From the NCBI RefSeq assembly GCF_024655635.1, contig NZ_JANLGI010000012.1:112145-176144 (forward strand): a stretch of 64,000 bases of DNA, given 5' to 3'. Shown one piece after another: positions 35,218-43,118 of this stretch. Made by a program: the position numbers and the translations under genes. The notes under the pieces are model-generated. The model was not told the origin of the DNA and did no database searches. It was given only the letters and a program-made list of their open reading frames with translations. The stretch is from Allobosea sp. 47.2.35. Lineage in GTDB: Bacteria; Pseudomonadota; Alphaproteobacteria; Rhizobiales; Beijerinckiaceae. The first letter of the stretch is position 1; each line of letters starts with the position of its first letter.

Positions 35218-35253
35218 TGGCCTCCACCACCCACTCATCGCCGGAGAACGACC

Positions 35254-35757
35254 ATGGCCACGACCCCGAAGCCGCTCGACGACCTGTTCCACGACATGCT
35301 CAAGGACGTCTATTACGCCGAGAAGCAGATCCTGAAGACCCTGCCAAAGATGGCGAAAGCGGCGCAGTCCGCAGAGCTCAAGAAGGCTTTCGAAACCCAT
35401 CGCGATGAGACCGAGGGCCATGTCGAGCGCCTCGCGGAGGTCTTCGAACTGATTGGCAAGGCCCCGCGCGGCAAGACCTGCGACGCAATCCTCGGGATCA
35501 TAGAGGAAGGTAAGGCGGTCATCGAGGATTACGGCGACAGCCCCGCGATCGACGCTGGCCTGGTGGCGTCCGCGCAGGCTGTCGAGCACTACGAGATGGC
35601 CCGCTACGGCACGCTCAAAGCGTGGGCGCAGCAGCTTGGCCACAAGGACGCAGTGAAGCTGCTGGACGCCACGCTCGCCGAGGAGACGAAGACCGACAAG
35701 ACGCTGACGCAGCTCGGCGGTCCGGCCAACAGCGCTGCCGTGGCGAAGGCCGCCTGA
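35254..35757 (+). CDS. DUF892 ferritin-like protein (YciE/YciF family)
   Basis: This 167-residue four-helix-bundle protein of the YciF family has the family opening LDDLFHDMLKDVYYAEKQILKTLPKMAKAA and Glu/His residues (HRDETEGHVERL, EHYEMARYGTL) that can bind a di-metal centre. YciF-type proteins are general-stress proteins in enterobacteria and rhizobia; the biochemical role is not settled. It is transcribed divergently from the PepSY/17M unit, each with a perfect EcfG-like promoter, and is followed by a strong hairpin. Confidence 0.92.
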   Translation: MATTPKPLDDLFHDMLKDVYYAEKQILKTLPKMAKAAQSAELKKAFETHRDETEGHVERLAEVFELIGKAPRGKTCDAILGIIEEGKAVIEDYGDSPAIDAGLVASAQAVEHYEMARYGTLKAWAQQLGHKDAVKLLDATLAEETKTDKTLTQLGGPANSAAVAKAA

Positions 35758-35763
35758 TGCTGC

Positions 35764-35794
35764 GAAGCCTCGGCGATGCTCTCGCCGAGGCTTC
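35764..35794 (+). terminator. Hairpin after the DUF892 gene
   Basis: A perfect 13-bp stem (35764-35776 with 35782-35794) and a 5-nt loop lie 7 bp after the stop. It lacks a T-run on this strand. Confidence 0.65.
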
Positions 35795-35819
35795 AAAAGA
35801 AAAAAGGGCGGGCGCCCTT
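35795..35819 (-). terminator. Terminator of the CsbD gene
   Basis: On the minus strand a 6-bp stem (AAGGGC/GCCCTT) is followed by a T-rich run. Confidence 0.7.
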
Positions 35820-35852
35820 CGGCGACCGCCCCACCTGCGAAAACGCAGACGT

Positions 35853-36044
35853 TCAGGCTTTGTCGACGATGTTCTTCACGGCTTCCTTGCCCTTGCCGAG
35901 CGCCTGCTGGGCCTCGCCCTTACGCTCCTGCGCCACGCCTTCTGCATGCAGCCCGGGCTTGTCCATCGCCTTGCCGGCGGCCTGCTTGACGTTACCGGCG
36001 GCCTCGTTGGCCATGCCCTTGATCTTGTCGGTCGTGCTACCCAT
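35853..36044 (-). CDS. CsbD family stress protein
   Basis: This 63-residue hydrophilic helical protein has the CsbD signature STTDKIKGMANEAAGNVKQAAGKA and a second half rich in Lys/Glu/Gln. CsbD proteins are sigma-B controlled in Bacillus and general-stress controlled in Proteobacteria; function unknown. AGGAGA precedes ATG 36044. A perfect EcfG-like promoter lies 47 bp upstream. Confidence 0.93.
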   Translation of the reverse strand: MGSTTDKIKGMANEAAGNVKQAAGKAMDKPGLHAEGVAQERKGEAQQALGKGKEAVKNIVDKA

Positions 36045-36091
36045 CGGAGCATCTCCTATAACCTTACCGCCCATGCGGCGTCGTGGGCTCC

Positions 36092-36116
36092 AACGCCACC
36101 TTATTTGGGATGTTCC
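36092..36116 (-). promoter_or_regulatory. Candidate EcfG promoter of csbD
   Basis: A perfect GGAAC-N16-CGTT site. It lies at the very 3' end of the transglutaminase-like gene region, between the two genes. Confidence 0.65.
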
Positions 36117-36119
36117 GGA

Positions 36120-36953
36120 TCACACCGCGGCGGCGACGACCTCCTCGGTTACGATCTCGAAGCGCTGGAGCATGTGAGGTCCGAAAGTGTGGATCATGGG
36201 GATGTCGGCAGCGTCCCGTCCTCGTGCCACCAGTATGCGACCGATCCGCGGGACGTTGTGGCGCGCATCGAAAACGTACCACTGGCCGCCGAGATACGCC
36301 TCGAACCAAGCGTTGTAGTCCATCGGCGCGGGGTCCGGCGGAACGCCGATATCGCCGAGGAATCCGTTGCAGTAGCGGGCGGGGATATTCATGGCCCGGC
36401 ATAGCGCGATGGCGAGGTGTGTGAAGTCACGGCAGACGCCGACACGCTCATTCATCGCCTGCGCAGCGGTCCGCGTGTTTCTGGCGAACTGGTAGTCGAA
36501 CCCAATCTGCGCGTTGACGTAGTTGCAGATCTGCTGGACGCGATTCCAGCCAGGGGCGAAGTTGCCGAACAGGCTCCATGCCGTGGCCAACAACTCGTCG
36601 ACCTCGCAGTACCGACTCGACAGCATGAATTCGAGTATCTCGGACGGCAGGTCGTCCGGGGGGACCTCCGGCGCGTCCTTGTCCCACTGGTCGAGGACGC
36701 CAGCATCACGGACGATCATGTCGTTTGTGAAGAGTGCGCCGCCCGTGGGCACGATGAGCCGCCGGCACCTGTTCCCGAACCCGTCGATGTATTCGCGGAC
36801 CGGAACGTCAGTGCCGTCGCCAAGCGACGTGACTCGAGGCGTCGGGGCGCCGACCACATCGCCCCTGCGGCTGAGGTGCGGGTCGAGCAGCGTCATGCAC
36901 GACAGAGGCTGCGTCGTGGTGATCTCTATGCGGTAGCCGACGCGGATTTCCAT
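36120..36953 (-). CDS. Transglutaminase-like protein
   Basis: This 277-residue protein has an N-terminal beta domain (about 1-90) and a transglutaminase core. The core contains the nucleophile in GVCRDFTHLAIALCR and an Asp in YVFDARHN. The usual catalytic His position is occupied by Asn in DYNAWFEAYLGGQW, where most transglutaminases have HAWFE. Related proteins in this subgroup show Ser or Asn there, so it may use another His or be non-catalytic. The start at 36953 (MEIRVGYRIEI) was chosen because relatives begin there. An EcfG-like site (GGAAC-N17-TGTT) lies 31 bp upstream. Confidence 0.85.
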   Translation of the reverse strand: MEIRVGYRIEITTTQPLSCMTLLDPHLSRRGDVVGAPTPRVTSLGDGTDVPVREYIDGFGNRCRRLIVPTGGALFTNDMIVRDAGVLDQWDKDAPEVPPDDLPSEILEFMLSSRYCEVDELLATAWSLFGNFAPGWNRVQQICNYVNAQIGFDYQFARNTRTAAQAMNERVGVCRDFTHLAIALCRAMNIPARYCNGFLGDIGVPPDPAPMDYNAWFEAYLGGQWYVFDARHNVPRIGRILVARGRDAADIPMIHTFGPHMLQRFEIVTEEVVAAAV

Positions 36954-37258
36954 GCTGCGATCCCGAGGGTGACGGTGAGATCGCAACACCTCGGGGATGC
37001 CTGCTGTTCCTTCACGCCCTTGGCGAGATGTCAGGCATCTGAGCGGGTCCAATTTCTTGACTTGCCGCAGCTGCCTGACGTTTCGCCCGATCCCGAGGGC
37101 GAAACGCTGTTCGGTCTTGAAATGGCGGAGGCATGCGATGCTCCGATCTTGCCGCCGAAAGAGTTCACGAGGCAGGAAGCCGTCCTAGCCCTCCTGTTTT
37201 TCGCGGAACCAAACAACGCGTTCGCAATTCTTCGCGGAGAACACGTGGAGGAAGCGCA
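36954..37258. other. 305-bp divergent gap
   Basis: It carries the promoter of the transglutaminase-like gene; no gene is supported. Confidence 0.35.
36985..37010 (-). promoter_or_regulatory. Candidate EcfG promoter of the transglutaminase-like gene
   Basis: GGAAC-N17-TGTT; one base differs from CGTT. Confidence 0.45.
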
Positions 37259-37456
37259 ATGTCCAACCCCAAGGACGACACAGTCGGCCAACCTCGACGA
37301 GCGACGGACAGCAGGCCTCGGCCCGGCTCGGGCACGCCTGCGGCGGGGCAGCCCAAACCCGCTCAACAAACTCCTCCCGCGACGGAGGACGGCGATCGGA
37401 AGCCCTCCGCCTCTTGGAGCCCGATCGACCCGGGCCGCCCGGTCGTGAAGAAGTAG
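37259..37456 (+). CDS. Small Pro-rich hydrophilic protein, 65 residues
   Basis: A GGAGG ribosome binding site lies 7 bp before the ATG. The product is Pro/Ser/Gln-rich and almost certainly disordered (ending SWSPIDPGRPVVKK). It starts 5 bp before the GFA gene and is probably co-transcribed with it. Confidence 0.55.
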   Translation: MSNPKDDTVGQPRRATDSRPRPGSGTPAAGQPKPAQQTPPATEDGDRKPSASWSPIDPGRPVVKK

Positions 37457-37461
37457 CGCCG

Positions 37462-37869
37462 ATGGCGTTGGTAAGGAGCGGCGGCTGTAATTGCGGCGCG
37501 GTGCGCTACCGGGCGGCCGGGAACCCGACCAGGACTGGCCTCTGTCACTGCCAGACGTGCCGGCGCGAGACGGGGTCGGCTTTTATGACCTTCGCGGTAT
37601 GGCCAAGCGACGCGGTTCGAGTGACGGGCGAGACCAGTCAGTGGACAAGCTCGACCGATCACCGGACATTTTGCCCAAGTTGCGGGTCGACGCTCTTCTC
37701 GTCCAGCGATGGCAGCAACGAGATCGAGATCCGCATCGGTTCGCTCGACGACGCTCCGAGCACGCTTACCCCGCAGTACGAGCTGTGGGTGCTACGACGG
37801 GAGCACTGGCTGTCGGCCCTGCAGGGCACGGACCAATTCGAGGGCAACCGCGACGGCGCGAAGGTTTAG
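37462..37869 (+). CDS. GFA family protein (glutathione-dependent formaldehyde-activating enzyme type)
   Basis: This 135-residue Zn-binding protein shows the family cysteines in GGCNCGAVRYRA (~8-19), CHCQTCRR (~28-35) and FCPSCGSTLF (~70-79). GFA-fold proteins bind zinc and in Paracoccus promote S-hydroxymethyl-glutathione formation; many relatives have unknown substrates. A role in aldehyde or glutathione chemistry would suit the oxidoreductases nearby. It converges with cinA-like pncC, the two stops overlapping by 4 bp. Confidence 0.9.
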   Translation: MALVRSGGCNCGAVRYRAAGNPTRTGLCHCQTCRRETGSAFMTFAVWPSDAVRVTGETSQWTSSTDHRTFCPSCGSTLFSSSDGSNEIEIRIGSLDDAPSTLTPQYELWVLRREHWLSALQGTDQFEGNRDGAKV

Positions 37870-38456
37870 AAGGCTGGAGAGACACTCTCATCTCCGAGTT
37901 GGCGCAGGGCGAATGCCAGCGCGGCAGCGACCGCCAACTGATTGAGCGCGGACGGAGTCAGTCGTCCGAACTCGCAGTGGATTGTCTGCGTCCCTGCTGC
38001 GGTCGCGCAACCTACAATCACGCGACCGATTGGGTTGCCGTCCTCGTCTGGAGCGTCGCCGGTAACCCCGGTAACCGACAGAGAGACCGTGCCGGGACTC
38101 CGTGCGAGCGCCCCCTCGGCCATCGAGACTGCGACGCGGCGGTGAACCGCGGTGCAGCCCCTAAGCAAATCCCTCGGTACACCCAGCATCTGCGACTTGG
38201 CTTCCTTGGTATAAGTCAGGAAACCGCCCTCGAAGGCAGTCGCAGCGCCGAAACAGCATGAGAGCGTCTGGCCGAGCAAGCCGGCGGTGCACGATTCCGC
38301 CACCACAACGCGCTCCTTTCTCGCAAGGCAGAGCGAGATGAGGCGCTCAGCCAATATCCCAGCACTTTCAAGCCTATCTACGCTTAGTCCGCTGACGCGC
38401 GCCTCGTCAGAGCTATGGTTTGGCCCGGAGGGGTACGGGGGGTCTGGCGATGGCAT
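37866..38456 (-). CDS. pncC: CinA C-terminal domain protein (nicotinamide-nucleotide amidase)
   Basis: This ~196-residue stand-alone CinA_C domain hydrolyses nicotinamide mononucleotide to nicotinic acid mononucleotide in pyridine-nucleotide salvage. The signature VVVAESCTAGLLGQTL and the later SVTGVTGDAPDEDGNPIGRV loop are clear. A ~45-residue N-terminal extension is atypical. I chose ATG 38456 because it avoids overlap with the previous gene's stop at 38462; an in-frame start at 38516 also exists. The GTAVS-like segment reads CTAVHRR, a modest deviation. Confidence 0.85.
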   Translation of the reverse strand: MPSPDPPYPSGPNHSSDEARVSGLSVDRLESAGILAERLISLCLARKERVVVAESCTAGLLGQTLSCCFGAATAFEGGFLTYTKEAKSQMLGVPRDLLRGCTAVHRRVAVSMAEGALARSPGTVSLSVTGVTGDAPDEDGNPIGRVIVGCATAAGTQTIHCEFGRLTPSALNQLAVAAALAFALRQLGDESVSPAF

Positions 38457-38461
38457 TCCGG

Positions 38462-38698
38462 CTACGGCGAGTTCGCTGGCTTCTGACAGTAGGCTGACAA
38501 TCGATCGAGTGTGCACCGCGATCGGATCTTTTGAGCTGCCAGTGCGGCCGCGACCCTGTCTTCGAAGCTCCTGAGGCGCGCGGACACACTCCGCAGCTCG
38601 CTAGCCGCGGGAGACCCTTCGGCGGCTCCGAACAGCTCCTCGAAGCGCTTCAAGGCCAGCGCAAGTTCCTCGAAGGTCCGAATTGGATCCGTCGTCAT
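38462..38698 (-). CDS. Hypothetical protein, 78 residues
   Basis: This helical charged protein (TFEELALALKRFEELFGAAEGSPAASELRSVSARLRSFEDRVAAALAAQ, positions ~8-56) lies between two small genes and pncC in one direction. The ribosome binding site is poor. The spacing of 5 bp to pncC suggests an operon. The motif 'GSPAASEL' recalls the GSPEAAEL of the neighbouring HigA-N-like gene, perhaps a distant duplicate. Confidence 0.5.
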   Translation of the reverse strand: MTTDPIRTFEELALALKRFEELFGAAEGSPAASELRSVSARLRSFEDRVAAALAAQKIRSRCTLDRLSAYCQKPANSP

Positions 38699-38720
38699 GT
38701 GAGATGGCCGTTCGCTCGTG

Positions 38721-39248
38721 CTATGTCGACCTGATGTTTCCGCTCGGGCGATTGGCGGGCGCCGCCGACTCCTGGTGATCGGATGCCCCCGCGGCATGCT
38801 TTTCCGCCGCCGCGCCCTCCTGATCGTTGACGTCGTATGGCGGATGGGGACTGCTGGAGTGGGCTGAGCGGGGATTGGGGCCTTGCCTCTCTTCACGCTC
38901 ATTGCCTGGCTGGCCCGGCCGCGCGGGCGTTTTGTAATTTCCGGGAGCTGGCGTTGCCCCAGCGCCCTGCCCGCGCTCCTCCCAATTCTTCACCGCCGCG
39001 ACCAAAGCAGCCAACTCGGCCGCCTCCGGCGACCCTTCTCTGGCATCAGCAAGCTAGTGGATTTTGGCCGCCGCCGCTTCGTAGGCCGCGATCGAATCGA
39101 TATTCACAGGCTTCGTCTCCTCTGCGTTCCAGTCGGCCACGATGTGCTCCACCACGCCGCTGCCGGGCGAAACAATGCGGGTGCGCGAGCCGGGCTCGCA
39201 AATGAGCCAGTCGTCACCCAGTCTGCGGATCGTGAGAGTCTCGTTCAC
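38721..39248 (-). pseudogene. Small protein with HigA-N-like segment, interrupted by an in-frame TAG
   Basis: The frame starts at 39248 (overlapping the DUF3606 stop as ATGA) with MNETLTIRRLGDDWLI. It reaches IDSIAAYEAAAAKIH and then a TAG at 39056-39054. It continues in the same frame with LADAREGSPEAAELAALVAAVKNWEE and a disordered tail ending at 38721. The two halves around the stop together match the protein at 50889-51134 (YEAAVARASSLSDAPKGSPSAAE..). This shows that the TAG splits one conserved unit, which resembles the N-terminal segment of HigA antitoxins. A point mutation or readthrough is possible. Confidence 0.65.
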
Positions 39249-39442
39249 GGACCGGCCGCCAGGGTCTTCCTGCGAAGTTCGGTTTCCACGGCTTCCGCCG
39301 TGGGGCCGACCTCTCGGACTGCTTCCTCAAGCTGCGATTTGGAAACGCCGAGCCTGTCGGTCCAGTAGCGGACTTCAAAGTCTTCACTCACATCGATGCG
39401 AGAGCGGTCCCGGTAGCCGCGGTTGGTCCTGTCGTCTGCCAT
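39245..39442 (-). CDS. DUF3606 family protein
   Basis: This 65-residue protein contains the DUF3606 core DRSRIDVSEDFEVRYWTDRLGVSKSQLEEAVREVG. The fold is a small helix-turn-helix-like domain; function unknown, often near stress genes. A GGGAGG ribosome binding site precedes the ATG. Its stop overlaps the next gene's start (ATGA), making it the head of a DUF3606 - HigA-N-like - 78-residue - pncC transcription unit. Confidence 0.88.
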   Translation of the reverse strand: MADDRTNRGYRDRSRIDVSEDFEVRYWTDRLGVSKSQLEEAVREVGPTAEAVETELRRKTLAAGP

Positions 39443-39609
39443 TCGATCCTCCCTTGAGCGGATCAATGGATCGCGAGGCTACTAGTTCCGAGGTGCCATT
39501 TCTGCTGGCAGCGGCGCCTGGGTGGCGTCCCCAATCATATCGCGACGGTCTCTGGCTGACCTTACACACAGGTCGACGTGTTCGGGGAACAACAGTGTCG
39601 AGTCCGGTG

Positions 39610-39956
39610 CTAATGCACCGACGGCGGCAGGTTGGGCTGGCCCTCAGGCGTGCCGTTTGGGGAAGGACCTTGAGCTCCCGATGCTCGCTCCTCGACGTAC
39701 TTCAAGCGTGAGGCGGCGGTATTCGGCAGCCCCTGCGCGTCGGGCCACGAAAGGAACTCGTCCGGCTTTAGCCTAACGATCTCAAGCCCCCTTCCACGAG
39801 CCAGCCATTCGTTGATGACCCTCGTCGCAGCAGCGTGCCAGAAGTCGTAACCCTTCGGCATCTCCGCCTTTCATGCGCGAGATACCAGAGCTGCTCCAAG
39901 TCCTCGGGCTCGTACCAAGGCAGAGCGACCGTGAACCCGTCGACTGTCGGTTTCAC
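39610..39956 (-). pseudogene. Frameshifted paralogue of the hypothetical at 62790
   Basis: From GTG 39956 the frame reads KPTVDGFTVALPWYEPEDLEQLWYLAHE. One base is missing near 39,865, and the second frame continues MPKGYDFWHAAATRVINEWLARGRGLEIVRLKPDEFLSW..NTAASRLKYVEERAS. Joined, this matches the intact 116-residue protein at 62790-63140 almost throughout. The GTG overlaps the upstream gene's stop (GTGA). Function unknown. Confidence 0.75.
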
Positions 39957-40240
39957 TTTCTCCGCCGCACTTGTCCAAGGCGCGCCCATAGCAATCCGAA
40001 ACGAGGACGAGGTTTTTTCTCGGCGGCCCGTCCGGAGTCAAACCCCTTGGAACATGTCGAGGAGCGAAGCGCCTCGTCTGCCTCTGCGCTGAGGACGACA
40101 TGGCTACCAGCCCGCGCAGCCATGTGCTGCGCCAATTCCATGGTGGAATGCAGTTCAGAAGAATGCCCGTAGAACGCTCCGGTCACATCACGGAATGCCC
40201 ACTGCGTGCCCACCCGACACACGACCAACGCTTGCGCCAT
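39953..40240 (-). CDS. Small DUF2188-like hypothetical, 95 residues
   Basis: The sequence (VVCRVGTQWAFRDVTGAFYGHSSELHSTMELAQHMAARAGSHVVL) has the strand-helix pattern of DUF2188-type proteins, with an irregular basic tail. Its stop overlaps the next start (GTGA), which supports expression as an operon. An EcfG-like site (GGAAC-N16-AGTT) lies 30 bp upstream. Family assignment is tentative. Confidence 0.5.
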   Translation of the reverse strand: MAQALVVCRVGTQWAFRDVTGAFYGHSSELHSTMELAQHMAARAGSHVVLSAEADEALRSSTCSKGFDSGRAAEKKPRPRFGLLWARLGQVRRRK

Positions 40241-40270
40241 TTTGCAGAAAGCCCTGTCCAGACGGCGAAG

Positions 40271-40295
40271 AACTCAGCCGCACTTCTTTGGTTCC
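40271..40295 (-). promoter_or_regulatory. Candidate EcfG promoter of the DUF2188-like gene
   Basis: GGAAC-N16-AGTT; one base differs from CGTT. Confidence 0.35.
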
Positions 40296-40509
40296 TCCGC
40301 GAGCGAACGAGGTTCACCGCATGCGCTCGCTGCATCTGCCGAGGCGATGCGCCGCAGTAGAGTTTTCGTCTACGGCAAGCTCCGGGCGCCAAATCACAGC
40401 CGGCGCCTGGAAGGTCTCCGCGAAAGATCGAGTGTAGGATCTGCAAGCCGGTTATCGGTCGCCGATCGCAAGAAAACGGTAGCGAACGGCAACAGCGACG
40501 GTTACCGAA

Positions 40510-41556
40510 GTGAATATCAGTTTGAGCAGGGGGGGCAAATTGCCGCTAGACGAGGCCCTCAGACAATTGCGCTCGCGAGAGGCCGAGCTTGCGCGCGTCC
40601 AGCGTATCGGCCAGATCGGTGGCCTCGAGGTCGACCTCCGAGAAGGTGCGTTTCGCAATAAGCGCTCGCCGGAGTATCTCGCGGTTCACGGCCTGCCGCC
40701 CGAGGCGGCCGACGAAACGCACGAGGCGTGGGTCGCGCGGATTCATCCGGAAGACCGCGAGCGTGTCGTCAGCCACTTCCATCGCAGCGTTTTCGGTTCC
40801 GACAGCGAGTACGAGGCCGAATACAGGATTATTCGGCCCGCGGACGGGGAGTTGCGATGGATTCTGGCCAAGGCCGAAATCCAGCGTGACGATGCCGGGA
40901 AGCCAATGAAGCTCATTGGAGCCCATATCGACATCACGGCCCGCCGCACTGCGGAGGAGCAGCGCGAGTTGATTGCCCGCGAACTCCAGCATCGCATCGA
41001 CAACATCTTCACCGTGATCGGCAGCCTAATATCGATGGCTGCGCGGGAGGAGCCAGCAGCGGCTGACTTCGCCCACGAGATTGTCGGAAGGATTTCGGCC
41101 CTCAGCCGAGCCCATAGCATCGTCCTCAAAAAAGTGGGCGACCATTCACCTGACATTCTCTCTGAACTGATCGGCCGTCTGGTCGCGCCGTACAACGGCG
41201 GCGGGAAGAGCCGTATCGAAGTTCACGGCGACAAAGTCGAAGTGGGCCAGTCGTCGTCGACCGCCATTGCCCTCGTGTTCCACGAACTCGCCACGAACGC
41301 CGTCAAGCACGGAGCTCTTTCTACCAATGCCGGCAAGGTGCGGGTAACCGTCCGGGCTGCCGGCGAACGCGTTCTACTGCGATGGGAGGAGCAAGGGGGG
41401 CCTACGATCGTAAGCAATCCCCAACGGCAGGGGTTCGGCAGCCTGCTCGTCGACCGCGCGGCCAAATCGCAGCTCGGCGCCCGCATGGAATTCGACTGGC
41501 GCGCTTCCGGCCTCGTCGCAGAAATCGAAATGGACGCCGCCAAACTAGCCGCCTAA
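40510..41556 (+). CDS. PAS-domain HWE-family sensor histidine kinase
   Basis: This 348-residue cytosolic kinase has a short coiled N-terminus, a PAS domain (about 30-145, with RIHPEDRERV and YRIIRPADGELRWI) and an HWE/HisKA_2-type dimerisation segment. The phosphoacceptor His161 lies in RELQHRIDN. An HATPase domain follows, with the HELATNAVKHGAL N-box (~267-279). No receiver or membrane segment is present, so it should sense a cytosolic or flavin-type signal. HWE kinases are the usual sensors of the alphaproteobacterial PhyR-NepR-EcfG pathway, and the gene lies among EcfG-like promoters. No phyR or ecfG gene is in the window. It starts with GTG. Confidence 0.92.
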   Translation: MNISLSRGGKLPLDEALRQLRSREAELARVQRIGQIGGLEVDLREGAFRNKRSPEYLAVHGLPPEAADETHEAWVARIHPEDRERVVSHFHRSVFGSDSEYEAEYRIIRPADGELRWILAKAEIQRDDAGKPMKLIGAHIDITARRTAEEQRELIARELQHRIDNIFTVIGSLISMAAREEPAAADFAHEIVGRISALSRAHSIVLKKVGDHSPDILSELIGRLVAPYNGGGKSRIEVHGDKVEVGQSSSTAIALVFHELATNAVKHGALSTNAGKVRVTVRAAGERVLLRWEEQGGPTIVSNPQRQGFGSLLVDRAAKSQLGARMEFDWRASGLVAEIEMDAAKLAA

Positions 41557-41724
41557 TCGGGAATGTTAACCTCGACGCATCGCGTTCCCGGCGCTCGGGC
41601 CGCCTCGAGAGCACTGATCGGCAAGGTCGCCTACTATGCGGGCGCACTCCGATATTCACCCACTGCCACACTTCACGGCTGGATGGGGCGTTCCGCTAAA
41701 ACCGGCCAGTGACGTCGCAAAAGC

Positions 41725-41856
41725 ATGCAGATTTCTTGGATCTTTTCACCCCGTACCCGCGCCGTCTGGCTGAGGACGTTTGTCGTCATCATGCTCGCCG
41801 CCGGGTTGGTCACGCCGGCCCTCCTTTCCGTTGATCGATTGCGTCTCGGCGTGTGA
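41725..41856 (+). CDS. Possible 43-residue membrane peptide
   Basis: One hydrophobic helix (TFVVIMLAAGLVTPALLSV) follows a basic start. The ribosome binding site is weak, so it may be spurious. Confidence 0.25.
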   Translation: MQISWIFSPRTRAVWLRTFVVIMLAAGLVTPALLSVDRLRLGV

Positions 41857-42084
41857 TCTGGAGAGGGGATCCGCGCTGCCGCGACTTAGAGCAGCCTCGC
41901 CTGCGCCGGGGCTTCGGGTTCGGGGAAATCTGCCTCACGTCGTCGGAGTTCGATCAGGGCATCGGGGGACGCGAGCTTGACGAAAACGCGGCACGCTTGT
42001 CGCGTAGCAGAGCGGCGCTCGACGGGTCCTCTGAGCAAAGGCGACGGGAGACCATCCTCTATTTGTGCTCGTCGATGCGGGTCG

Positions 42085-42109
42085 GGAACCCTTGTCGTGA
42101 CCGCTCGTT
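42085..42109 (+). promoter_or_regulatory. Candidate EcfG promoter of the CDF transporter
   Basis: A perfect GGAAC-N16-CGTT site ends 20 bp before the ATG. Confidence 0.6.
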
Positions 42110-42129
42110 GCGCCGAGGCGGGAGGCGGC

Positions 42130-43074
42130 ATGGCGGCGCATTCGGGATCACGAAAAGTCATCTATGCGGCGCTGGCAGGCAATCTCCTGATCGCGGTGAC
42201 CAAATTCATCGCTGCGGCCTGGACGGGCAGCTCGGCGATGCTGTCGGAGGGCGTCCACTCCTTGGTCGACACAGGCAATGGCGCGCTTCTGCTCTATGGC
42301 TTGAATCGGGCCGCTCGGCCACCCGATCTCACGCATCCCTTCGGGCATGGCCGTGAACTCTATTTTTGGAGCTTCATTGTTGCGCTGCTGGTTTTCGCGA
42401 TTGGGGCCGGCGTATCGCTGTACGAGGGCGTGACGCATGTCGTTACGCCGCATCCAGCAACGAACCTGACCGCGAACTATGTCGTGCTCGGCCTCTCGGC
42501 CCTGTTCGAAGGCTATTCCTGGCGGATTGCGTTGAAGGAGTTCAGGGAGGCCAACGGCTCACTGGGGTATTTCGCCGCCGTGCGCCAGAGCAAGGACCCG
42601 AGCGTCTTCACGGTGCTGTTCGAAGACACCGCAGCACTGCTAGGCTTGCTCATCGCTTTCATTGGCATTAGCGCAGCGGCCTACTTCGAGCGGCCCGAGC
42701 TCGATGGAGTGGCCTCGATCCTGATCGGCATCATTCTTGCGGCCACCGCGGTGCTCCTCGCACGGGAAAGCAAGGCCTTGCTTATCGGGGAAGCCGCTCT
42801 GCCCCATGTGCAGGAAGAGATCAGGGATGCGGTCGAGGGTGATCCGGATATCGAGCGTGTCAACGGCCTGACAACGGTTCATCTGGGGCCCGACCAGATC
42901 GTCGTGGCTCTCAGTCTCGAATTCAAGGATGACAGATCCACCGGTGATATCGAGGATTGCGTGGAGCGCATCGAAGCGAGGTTGAGGAAACGCCGCTCGG
43001 ACATCGTCTCGGTCTTTGTGAAGCCGCAGACTTCTGCCACGTGGCGAAAAAGGCGGGCCCAGTTGGGCGAGTAA
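42130..43074 (+). CDS. Cation diffusion facilitator (CDF) family transporter
   Basis: This 314-residue inner-membrane protein has about six helices and a cytosolic C-terminal domain (about 215-300). Metal-site residues appear in SEGVHSLVDTGNG (helix II) and in the later EDTAALLGLLIA (helix V, Asp). The FGHGRELYFW segment is typical of the family. Substrate is probably Zn2+ or Fe2+/Mn2+; the HxxxD pair in helix II and ExxxA in helix V do not fix it. A GGAGG ribosome binding site lies at 42121-42125 before ATG 42130. It may belong to the stress regulon through its promoter. Confidence 0.9.
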   Translation: MAAHSGSRKVIYAALAGNLLIAVTKFIAAAWTGSSAMLSEGVHSLVDTGNGALLLYGLNRAARPPDLTHPFGHGRELYFWSFIVALLVFAIGAGVSLYEGVTHVVTPHPATNLTANYVVLGLSALFEGYSWRIALKEFREANGSLGYFAAVRQSKDPSVFTVLFEDTAALLGLLIAFIGISAAAYFERPELDGVASILIGIILAATAVLLARESKALLIGEAALPHVQEEIRDAVEGDPDIERVNGLTTVHLGPDQIVVALSLEFKDDRSTGDIEDCVERIEARLRKRRSDIVSVFVKPQTSATWRKRRAQLGE

Positions 43075-43118
43075 GGTTCGAGTTCGCCGGGGCAGCGCCC
43101 CAACGGCGTTCTTTTCTC

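Larger units (their letters stand above)
41557..42129. other. 570-bp gap upstream of the CDF transporter
   Basis: It holds a doubtful 43-residue frame and a perfect EcfG-like promoter. Nothing else is supported. Confidence 0.35.

Noticed and set aside
39484..39488. EcfG promoter for DUF3606
   Set aside because: GGAAC is present on the minus strand, but the -10 at the right spacing is CATT, not GTT.
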